A stretch of 64,000 bases of DNA from Pohlia nutans (lineage: Eukaryota; Streptophyta; Bryopsida; Bryales; Mniaceae): positions 47,459,811 through 47,523,810 of the forward strand of contig CM040085.1 of the NCBI GenBank assembly GCA_022496805.1. The letters run 5' to 3'. Numbering within the stretch: the stretch's first letter is position 1; every line of letters starts with the position of its first letter. The translations under genes were made by a program, and so were the position numbers. Below are positions 23,193 through 34,156 of this stretch, in pieces. The notes under the pieces were generated by a model that was not told where the DNA came from, searched no databases, and was given only the letters and a program-made list of their open reading frames with translations.

Positions 23193-24315
23193 TTAACCCT
23201 TTAACGTGCCAGTGTCCACTATGTGGACGACGCACAGATTGAAACTGCTGGATTCTCATCCAAATTAGACAGTTTTCATCCACCAAAATTTCTTTTGGTT
23301 CTTGAGCAAGTTGACTATCCTTTGTACGGTTTGGATCTTCAAAAAAGGTTATTGTGATTTTTAGAAAAACAACAGAATTGGTTTATGTCAAGTTTCATTC
23401 TTAGTTCAAAAAGTGGGACCTTAACCCCTAACTGCCTAAGTGTCCATTTTTTGGACGATGTACAGATTTCATCCGTAGATTCTCATCCGTCATGCACTTT
23501 TTTTGCAGTGTGGAATTTTTACTGTAGATTCTATGGGAAGTTAGCTTTATGCACATGTGATCCGATTAGAAAGGGGATGATTTGTGAAATTTTTATGCCT
23601 CATTTCATGTTGTAGTGATTCACCCAAAATTTTGAAGATTTCAGTGTTAAAATGCTCCAAAAAAAGTCAACTCATAAAATTAAGCAACCAAAAAATCTCC
23701 AAAAATCACTACACTTAGAGTATTACATTTCAACCAATCACAAAGAATTTTATCCGTGGATTGTCAATATCTTATTCGTAATTGAATTACAAAATAATTT
23801 TGAATTTCACGTTTCAAATTTTATAAAAAATTATTGGTAATAGCAATCATAGATCTAACCGTATGGATAGAATCTAAAATTCATAACGTACAACTTTTAT
23901 TCGTATATCAAGTTCAAAATATCCCTCTAGGTTGCATTTTATAATGCATCTTTGCAAAACTGCCGAATTTGGAGAGGGCTCTAGGCATTTAGGGGTTAAA
24001 TATGATTTTCCAAAATAAGTAGAATCAAATAAGGGAAACCATACTATCTCATAGTGCATTTTATTCCAATTTCATTACAATATTTTGAAATTTTTTTGTG
24101 CTAATTTGGGATTTAAAATTGAATTTCAAAAGAAAACCTTGCAAAATTAATTTAAAAATATTAAATAAAAATAGAATAAATCCAACCGTACAGATGTGAT
24201 CTTCACATTGACATTTACAACTTTGCTTTGACCATCAACCCCATTTTTGGTTTCCATCAAACATTTTATAACGCTTATTTGAAAACAGTGTTGAATCGGG
24301 ACGTTAAAGGGTTAA
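23193..24315. repeat. TTAA element, family 2, interrupted by a family-1 element
   Basis: Left end TTAACCCTTTAACGTGCC, right end GGGACGTTAAAGGGTTAA finishing at 24315. A complete family-1 element (23421-23999) sits inside it, bounded by TTAA on each side. Without the insert the element would be about 550 bp, like its relative at 51562-52141. Confidence 0.87.
23421..23999. repeat. Inner TTAA element, family 1
   Basis: 579 bp with TTAACCCCTAACTGCC and GGCATTTAGGGGTTAA ends, nested in 23193-24315. The interior closely matches 18729-19312. Confidence 0.88.
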
Positions 24316-24735
24316 TTCAATAGTTGGAAGCTACACATGAAAATAATTAAGTGCATGCAGAGGATTTCTATCAACTTAAAGAATCATGGCTCAAAAACTT
24401 CGACCGACAAGCGATCTTTCCAAAAATAGCATCGCAATTCTCCAATCTCACCGACCATACAAAAGTGCAAAACCCATGCGCAAGCCACAATTAACTCACC
24501 TTGGTCTTGGTGTCGTAGCGCACATCTCTGTGCCGATATCTGCCAATTCGAAACCCTCGTAGCAATTGTAAGAAATTCCCCTTCTACAGCAGTTGTAAGA
24601 ATTGTAGATGCACACGGCATTCCCATGTAGAACTAATTTGAGAGGGCAGATTGTTGCTTGAAATCAAGGCTCGTGACAAGAGTGGGACTATAGAATGTTT
24701 GGTGATTTGATTTTGGGACGCAAGTTGCTGGCGCG
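24316..24735 (+). promoter_or_regulatory. Upstream region of the dioxygenase gene
   Basis: 420 bp of non-coding sequence before the GC-rich coding exon. No specific motif can be assigned. Confidence 0.35.
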
Positions 24736-26156
24736 ATGATAATCACTATGACAATCCCTTCCCCCGTCACATTACCCACGATTGATTTGCACACTGCTGG
24801 CGCGGGCGTGGAACTGGCCGCGGCGTGCCGGGACTGGGGCTTCTTCCAAATCCGCAACCACGGCGTGCCGCGGGAGCTTTTGGATCGGCTGCGGGCAAAC
24901 TCGCACGCGCTCTTCCAACTCCCATTGCCACAGAAAGAGCGCGCGGCCGCGTGCCAAGCCACCAACTTCTACGGCTATGGAGTCGCCAAGGCGCGTACCT
25001 ACTTCCCCGACGACTGGATGGAGGCCTTCGACATGGAATGGACGCCCGTGTCGCGCGTGCGGGAGCACCTGGAGCAACTCGCACTCCCGCGCAATCACCT
25101 TCACGATTTCTGGTGAGCGAACCATCGACGCCTTATGAACCGATCTACTTCAGAGTTATGAATTGCAGCAACGAGCTCAGGAATCGTAAATGACATGGTT
25201 CAAAACGATTTTAGGTTTACCTTTGAATTTCGGGATTGTGTGAAATTGATCATCAATGGCGTTTTGTGTGGACTCTTGAATCCTATGAACCGATCTACTT
25301 CGGAGTTGTGAATTGCAGCAACGAGCTCAGGAATCGTAAATGGCATGCTTCAAAACGATTTTAGGGTTTTACCTTTGAGCTTCGGGATTGATTTGTTTTG
25401 TGTGGACTTTTGAATCAAAGTGGCGTGGTGGAGGACTACGCCTCGCGGACGGAGAAGCTGGGGGTGGAGCTGACGGAGCTGGTGGCGGAAGGGCTGGGCT
25501 TGGACGCCACGACATTCTCTCGGCACTTCCAAGCATCCAGCACTTCCACGGTGCGACTGAACTACTACCCTCCGTGCCCGCAACCGTCTTTGCACACGTT
25601 CGGCATCTCGCCTCATTCCGATTTCAACGTCTTCACCATCCTGCTGCACGACGCCGTCCCCGGGCTGCAAGTGCTGCATCACGACGGCCGGTGGATCACC
25701 GTGGAGCCGAACCCGGAGACTCTGGTTGTCAACGTCGGCGACACTTTCCAGGTATCCCAGAAACAACACCCTAATTCCTGTTTTCTGAATTGATTGTTGT
25801 TTGCTTCATCTTGCTTTTGGCTAATCCTCTTGCTAATCACCACTTGGGATCTTCAAACTTCGGTAATGGTACTGAATTGAATTGATTGTTGTTGTTGGTT
25901 TCACAAGGCATGGGGTAACGGCAGAATCAGGAGTGTGATGCACAGGGCGCTTGTGAACGCGACCGAGCCCAGATTGACAGTGGTGCACTTCTTTGGTCCC
26001 CATCCCGACACCATAATCGTCCCTCCCTCGGCGTTGGTTGACGAGGACCACCCCTTGCGGTACCGAGCCTTCGCATACAAGGAGATGGTGGAGGAGATCA
26101 TGCACATTCGTGGTAAGAAAGAGTTCCAGAGTCCTCTCCACTCTTTTCTTCTCTAG
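24736..26156 (+). CDS. 2-oxoglutarate/Fe(II)-dependent dioxygenase, gibberellin-oxidase-like, 318 aa
   Basis: Exons 24736-25112, 25421-25751 and 25908-26156 sum to 957 nt with matching phases. Soluble plant 2ODDs hydroxylate or oxidise hormones and flavonoids using Fe(II) and 2-oxoglutarate. Seen: N-terminal DIOX_N region (LPTIDLHTAG, WGFFQIRNHGVP), NYYPPCPQP, iron ligands H and D in SPHSDFNVFT and the distal His in RSVMHRAL. The 2-oxoglutarate-binding RxS motif appears as RLT in EPRLTVV, so Ser is replaced by Thr. The length is normal for the family. NYYPPCPQP and the overall layout resemble GA oxidases, but the substrate cannot be assigned. Exons are GC-rich against AT-rich surroundings. 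Intron 1 contains a 150-bp tandem duplication. An alternative start at the second Met (24748) would shorten it by four residues. Confidence 0.88.
25134..25420. repeat. Tandem duplication inside dioxygenase intron 1
   Basis: TATGAACCGATCTACTTC begins at 25134 and again at 25284. The copies stay similar through GCAGCAACGAGCTCAGGAAT and CAAAACGATTTTAGG to TTTTGTGTGGACTYTTGAATC. The second unit ends in the splice acceptor of exon 2. Confidence 0.85.
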
Positions 26157-27081
26157 CTCATCCCCATCACCTCAGTGAAGCTTTTGCTCTTCACCAATGC
26201 ATGCTCTGTATACACAACAGACTCTTTGTACTCGTATGATCAATAGGGGCTGTCAGAGTGTGAGCTTGTGATGGGAGATTCTGCAACATGGTTCTTACAT
26301 GTTGGCATCCTGTAATCCACGTCCACAACCAAATCGCTAATACAGACAGTTAGATTCTTCATTGAATTGCGAGACTGCATAGGTATGGTTTCTGATTGAC
26401 AGTCACTGCTACCACGTTTGAGGTCTTGGATTCCTATGGGGAGTTTACTCGACCATGAGGGCTTTTTTTTAAGAGCCTTAGTGAAGAAATTGTAATTTTT
26501 TTTCAGCTTTGGAAGATAATTTTAATACATGTGCTAGGTTGACACAATTGAATGAATACAGTGGACCTTTCTACATCCAAAACCATCTATGATTGTTCAA
26601 GGCAACATCCTAAGTGACCAATAAATCACACATAATAGGATTAATGGACGGTATTCAATCTAATGATTAATGGACGGTATTCGATCTAATGACCATTGTG
26701 TTGTTTTGTTTTAGTATGTGTAGTTTTGACATTGGGGGTTGTGCATGGCCTATTTGCATCCTTTCCTATTTGTCTGATGTCTACTTTGCATTGTCCATTT
26801 AAGTAATTGTTATTTTAACTGAAGGCATTTGATGTTCTAAATTCACCCTACAAATCATTATTTTATTGTTTCTTGCTCTAACCGTGCACGATGAACTAAT
26901 ATGTTTGATGGAGATTGCTTTGCTTTTCTTTTTCAATCTTTAGCCTCTTAGAAGTTGAGCCACTTTCATTGTCAGTTTAATGAGTCATAACTTACGTGTT
27001 TGATTTGCCAACCTTTTGAGCACCATTCGTGCAATTTCTGATTCTTGAGTGGAAGTGGTGCAATTTCTTCATTAGCTTACT
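26157..27081. other. Dioxygenase 3' flank with small tandem duplication
   Basis: AT-rich spacer without a recognisable gene. A 26-bp unit at 26641-26666 (TTAATGGACGGTATTC on) is repeated directly at 26667-26692 with one change. Confidence 0.6.
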
Positions 27082-27631
27082 TTAACCCTTAAAGGACAAG
27101 GGTTTTTCCTCATTTTTGAGCACCATGTTCACAACTTTCCTTTCATTCTTTGAGAAATTTCTTTAGCACACACCAAAATGAAGCAAAATATGTATTTTAT
27201 TACCTTAATTGATCAAATTAGCAAAAAAGTTCATTGCTACAAATTAGGTCATCAAAAAGTGCTCCTGAGACCATTTTTTTTTTTTTTGTTTTTCCTCAAT
27301 TTGAATGACAGAATGAATCTAAAATTATAAATTTAAAAGAACCAAACCAAAGAAATATTCATAAGGAAAAAAATAACATGATTGAACAAAACCTCTTAGA
27401 ATTATGCATGGTCAAAGTTTAGTTGACTTCAAGATATGCAATTGTTTTGGTGTGTATATCTCACTTAATATTGACTATTTTAAAAAATAAACAACTACAA
27501 CATATGGATTGGGAAATTTTGGAAGAGGTTGATTTTTTAATTTTTTGCTAAAAACATCAATTTGGAGATCAAAATACAAATTTTTGACCTGAAAAGTCCT
27601 CATAGGGCTGCGTGGTTCCCTTAAGGGTTAA
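27082..27631. repeat. TTAA-bounded element, GGAC end type
   Basis: 550 bp, TTAACCCTTAAAGGACAAG at the left and CCCTTAAGGGTTAA at the right. The interior is AT-rich with a run of T at 27273-27285. Non-coding. Confidence 0.75.
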
Positions 27632-27742
27632 GCAAGCCAATCCATCTCATGGTCCCATCACTATTAGATAAAATCGTTTTTTCTTATGGCTTCACCAATG
27701 TAGGATAATTATTCTATATAACAATTAATTCTCTACTATATA

Positions 27743-28017
27743 CTCTTTCCGTTTCATAATAAGAGTCCAAAGCCATATATTTTTTTACATCAATTTAAGA
27801 TTCCACATTCATTAAGTTGCCTTCCTACATTGACTCTTACGCATCCATTGTATTGCCTTCCTACATTGTCTTCTTGTGTTTTTCATCCCTTTCTATCAAG
27901 ACACATAGTTCCAAAAGTTGCCATAATTGCGTTTCATCCCTTTCAATATGGGCTCTATTTCTGTTTAAAATCTCAATTTTTTTTGCAAAGTGGACTCTTG
28001 TTATGAAATGGAGGGAG
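27743..28017. repeat. Stowaway-like MITE, 275 bp
   Basis: Flanked by TA at 27741-27742 and 28018-28019. The ends CTCTTTCCGTTTCATAATAA and, in complement, CTCCCTCCATTTCATAACAA are Stowaway termini, extended by AGAGTCCA on both arms. Confidence 0.85.
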
Positions 28018-28102
28018 TAGTTGTTTTACACTGGTGAAACCATTCATTGTTATCCTATCCCTTTTAATTTGGAAAGCAAATGGGCTAAGGTGAGAACTGT
28101 GA

Positions 28103-28796
28103 TTAACCTTTAAACGTCAAAGGTTTCCTTAGAGGGCAGCCCGAAGAGCATCTTTAAAAGTTTACAGCAGTGGATGTGCTGCTAAAAAAATTAAAATTAA
28201 AAACCAGCATGTCGTTGGCGCTAGCCAACAAGTACTACTTACCAACTTTTTTGTTGTTTTTTTAAATTAAAAAAGTGTTTTGTCTCTGCTACCCGATCAT
28301 AATTCCTCCTTCCCTCGATTCCTTCATTTGATTGTGAATTGTTCCAGAGTTGTTTAATTTAGGCGCAAGTTGGGATTATAGCCTCGCTTTTTCATCACCT
28401 TTCCAAAGTACCAATCCAATTCAATTTTGGTTGAGAAAATCCACTTTTTTCTCCATTATTCTCTTATAAACAAGCCCATAGGGCTAGTTTTGACGTCTAC
28501 ATCAGGAATTTAGGACCCGACAGATTTTAAACGATTTCTGTGCCACATCTGATATTTCATGGGTTTGTACATTTTTCGCAAGGATTTTGCACGGATTTTG
28601 CGCTACTTCTGCACAAATTTTGCACTTTGTTAGGTAACAAAAAGAGTGAATATAGAATCTGTGCGAATTCAGTGCATAATTAATGGGAAATCTGTGTAGA
28701 ATTCGTGCAAAAAATGCACGCACCCATGAAATATCGGATATTGCACGAAAATCGTTAAAAATCAGTACGGTCCTAAATTCTTGATGTAAAGGTTAA
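28103..28796. repeat. TTAA element, family 3, interrupted by a foldback MITE
   Basis: Left end TTAACCTTTAAACGTCAAA. The right end is split: TTTTGACGTC stands before the insert at 28498 and AAAGGTTAA after it (28788-28796). Removing the insert with one TA restores an end matching the left one with a single change. Confidence 0.8.
28500..28786. repeat. TA-flanked foldback MITE
   Basis: 287 bp, ends CATCAGGAATTTAGGACC and GGTCCTAAATTCTTGATG, flanked by TA on both sides. Inverted similarity continues inward for over 100 bp (CATGGGTTTGTACATTTT against the far arm). Copies lie at 42273-42559 and 60150-60436. It lies inside the TTAA element 28103-28796. Confidence 0.85.
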
Positions 28797-29190
28797 GCAT
28801 AATATGTCTACATATCTATTATATAAGGCAAAAAATTCATAAGAAAATTCATTATATTAGATTTGAAAAGATCAAGATGTTTTGTTATAATGCTATCGTA
28901 GTAGGAGCAATAAGTACACTGAATAGGGGTTTTAAAGGGACGAAAAATTAAAGGGACTTACCCTTTGAAAATTATCACAAGGTAAACTCCAATCAAGTAT
29001 CTCACATCACATAAGTAACTCCAATTAAGTATCTCATAAATAAGTATGTCACAACACACATCTCTAATTAAGTACCCAGTATGTCACATCTCCAATTAAA
29101 TATCTTACCAAACACAGGACACATGTAACACAATGCAAAGCTACACACTTATCCATGGCAACTCCAATTAAGTCAGTGTCTCAGAACACC
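28797..29190. repeat. Imperfect tandem repeats of a CTCCAATTAAGTATCTCAC unit
   Basis: Between about 28986 and 29112 the motif CTCCAATTAAGTATCTCA recurs four or more times with drift and varying spacing. The rest of the interval is AT-rich spacer without a gene. Confidence 0.6.
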
Positions 29191-29520
29191 TTAACCCCTA
29201 AACGTCCCAGCGTCCAGAAACTGAATTACAAGCATATTCAAAGCCTTGTAACTTTCTCATACAATCTCGGATGACTTTCATCCAAGTCATATTTGCAAGC
29301 CTATTAGGTTCTCTACCAATTAAAGTAAATCTTTTGTGATGTTGAGATGTTGATAATATTACAAAGGTCTCCAAATGCAAGTAGGTCAAATTTGTTGGGT
29401 AGATTTCATGTTTGCAATGGACCTCTCATGTACACCTCATGTACATTTGAGCCATGCTAATATCTACTTTTAAGGCTAACATCTACTTCTGTTCAAAGGG
29501 ACGGTACATTTAGGGGTTAA
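29191..29520. repeat. TTAA element abutting a second one
   Basis: 330 bp, TTAACCCCTAAACGTCCCAG to ACATTTAGGGGTTAA. Its right TTAA (29517-29520) is also the left TTAA of the next element. Confidence 0.8.
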
Positions 29521-29749
29521 CCCCTAAACGTTCCACGGGGATAGTATATACGATGTCATATGATTGGGATTTGCTACCAACAAGAAAATCTAAATTGGAA
29601 TCTCAATAACTCACTAGAATCGCATTGATCTAAATTCCAACTTCTTTTTTGAACTGAAACCCATTAAAAGTGTGGATCCATTCCAAATACAACCAAAATA
29701 CACCGTATTCTACTGGCCGCAAAGGCACATTCAGACGTTTAGGAGTTAA
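29517..29749. repeat. TTAA element sharing its left TTAA with the previous one
   Basis: 233 bp, TTAACCCCTAAACGTTCC to AGACGTTTAGGAGTTAA. The junction reads GGGGTTAACCCC, so two elements share one target. Confidence 0.8.
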
Positions 29750-29900
29750 GCATTTGAGAGCACAACACAATGCATACATATCTTCTTTTGTTCCAGTAAA
29801 TATTTATATACTGTTCAATGTCGAGAAATAGTATGCGTCCCCTTAAAACCCATTCAGTGTAATGAAAAATGAATCAATAGTAAGTCTTTCACACAGTATG

Positions 29901-29973
29901 CACTCCCGGTGGGATTCGAACCCACAATCCCCTGATTAGAAGTCAGATGCCTTATCCATTAGGCCACGGGAGC
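29901..29973 (-). tRNA. tRNA-Arg (anticodon UCU)
   Basis: Read on the minus strand from 29973: acceptor GCTCCCG pairs with CGGGAGT (one G-U); D arm with CTAATGGATAAGG; anticodon stem-loop CTGACTTCTAATCAG with anticodon TCT; T arm GTGGGTTCGAATCCCAC; discriminator G. A and B boxes for RNA polymerase III are internal. 73 nt without an intron. A short T run lies downstream near 29868. Confidence 0.96.
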
Positions 29974-29984
29974 AGGTTCCCTTG

Positions 29985-30100
29985 GGTCAAGGAGAACAGA
30001 GAACGTTCCCGGAGGTTTAGGAGAACAGAGAACGTTCCCGTATAGTTCGGTGAGAGAACAGAGGGTGTGATAGTAGAGAAATAGAGAACAGAGGGTGTGA
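29985..30100. repeat. Short direct repeats between tRNA and DPM1
   Basis: GGAGAACAGAGAACGTTCCCG occurs twice about 32 bp apart (29991-30040), followed by AGAACAGAGGGTGTGATA twice (30055-30104). They lie upstream of the tRNA on its own strand and upstream of DPM1 on the other; a role is not evident. Confidence 0.7.
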
Positions 30101-30326
30101 TATTAAAGAAGCGCCTTTGTTGAATTGAACGACGAAGTTGCTTCTTGTTCGAGAGTGGAGCTTCATGGCACGCTCTTGTCGATCTTACGACGATGGTGTT
30201 GAAGTTCCGTTTTCAGAAGAAACTTCATCTTGTAGCCGAAATTTTTGGAACATTTCTTCAAAACACTTGATGGATCGTAGGGTTAGTGATTTTTCCATTT
30301 GACTGGAACCAATTCTGATCAAGTCT

Positions 30327-30361
30327 CGCGCACGCACGCACGCACATCTGTCTGTCTGTCT
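30327..30361. repeat. Microsatellites (CGCA)n and (TCTG)n in the DPM1 leader
   Basis: Compound tetranucleotide repeat about 50 bp before the DPM1 start codon, probably in the 5' UTR. Confidence 0.8.
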
Positions 30362-30411
30362 ACAGCAATAAAAAATATAAATAAACCTTTGTATGTGTGA
30401 GATCATCAGCT

Positions 30412-32533
<2,122 letters not shown>

Positions 32534-34156
32534 ACACCCCCCACTAGATGCTTAGCTTGTGACTGAATTGGCAACCCCAAGAATGCATGCGTATTCTTTA
32601 AGACGTAGAATGAGGATTGATGTGCAAACATTATACAATGCTAGGGTTCTCTGACCCAGAGAGTGTTAGTGCTGAACAGTTCAGAAAGTAGAAAACTCAC
32701 CAAAATTCACCGATCAATTTTGAAGTTTTATCATGAATCATTTTACTTTCAGGTGCATAGCCACGTTGCTAGTTATGCTTGGAGGTTAGGGGTTAATCCT
32801 GTAAGGTCCAAGAAAAGGCGGACCTTTTTTCCTGCTGATGACTTGACTTCACTATCTTGAATAGTCATAGATTTTGTTGGATGACTTCAGTTCACAATGT
32901 TTAACGTACCAGGGTGTCCGTAGAATGAACGATTTGAAAAAAATCAAACATTGGAAGAATATTGATACACAAATGAAAGTTGTAGATTTTGAATTTTAGA
33001 TTCCATTCGTACGGTTCGATTCACCAATAATATCACCAATATTTTATTATAAATTATAAAATATTAAAATTAAAAATTAAAAATTCCTTCTAAATTTGAT
33101 TACAAACAAACATTATCAATTTTTGAGTAAAATTTGTTGGAATGGATTTGAAATGAGACACTCTTACTGTTGTGATTCTTTAAAAAATTCATATGTACCC
33201 AAAATTTACACTGAGTGACTTCCCCGAGTCTTTAATAATGGACCACTGTGATCTTCCACACTTTTTAACTGTTTGAAGTGAACAAATAAGAGTATAATCA
33301 AACAAAATTCACTGCGGATTCTTCAAATTCAAGGTGACTTTACGAATAACTCTAATGTACAACTTTTATTCATACATCAAGTTCAAAATATCCCTCTTAG
33401 TTGCATTTTATAATGCATCTTTGCAAAACTGACCAATCTGGATAGGGTTGCATTTAGAGGTTATACTGATAGGGCTATAGGCATTTAGGGGTTAAACTGA
33501 TACTTAGGGCTGTAGGCATTTAGGGGTTAAACTGATAGGAACAGATAATACAGTTGATCTTTTTCCATATACTGAATGATATGTTGCTCAAGAGATGTTA
33601 CTTCAAAACAAAGAATTGTAACCAAGATTTAGAAACCACGAGACGTTTCCACCTGCTCAAGAAACTATTGACTCCTCATTCTGTTCTGTTCCTTTCACGA
33701 GTTTGAAAGCAAGGCCTCGAGAGCCTGAAAAGTCTAATAAATGAAAACTGGAAGGAGTTATGCAGATGGTACCTATAATTATTCCGTAAATCAGATTCCA
33801 CTCACTTTGTTACACCAATCTTTTTTGAGGACCTTCACGATAAAATTCATGACCGAATCCTCACGTATACACCATTCCATACAAAAATTAAAAAGTTGTA
33901 CTAAGTTAGATTGAAAGACCTACAATCATCCTTACACCCATTCCAAACATGTAGAATTGTTTTCAACAGTCCTTATAAATTGCATTGAAATTGTCCCCAT
34001 ACTCCAGACCTTGGGTTTTATAAGCATTGCTAACTTTCATCACAACTCTATGGGACGGTTTAAAACTTTGAATGATCTAGGCAATTCCACTTTGAAAATT
34101 CATTCCAATTAGGTGACTTGTTCCGACGGGGGAGTTTGACACAGTACGTCTCACTG
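32534..34156. repeat. Spacer with composite TTAA-element remnants
   Basis: DPM1 3' flank to 32900. From 32901 (TTAACGTACCAGGGTGTCC, truncated family-2 end) an AT-rich remnant runs into a family-1 right half (33357-33495). The family right end GGCATTTAGGGGTTAAACTGATA is then repeated: degenerate at 33449-33469, intact ending at 33495 and again at 33530. 33540-34156 is AT-rich and probably includes the 3' UTR of the minus-strand SET gene. Confidence 0.6.

Noticed and set aside
24767..25193. Overlapping frames on both strands over dioxygenase exon 1
   Set aside because: GC-rich shadows. Only the frame starting at 24736 carries dioxygenase motifs.
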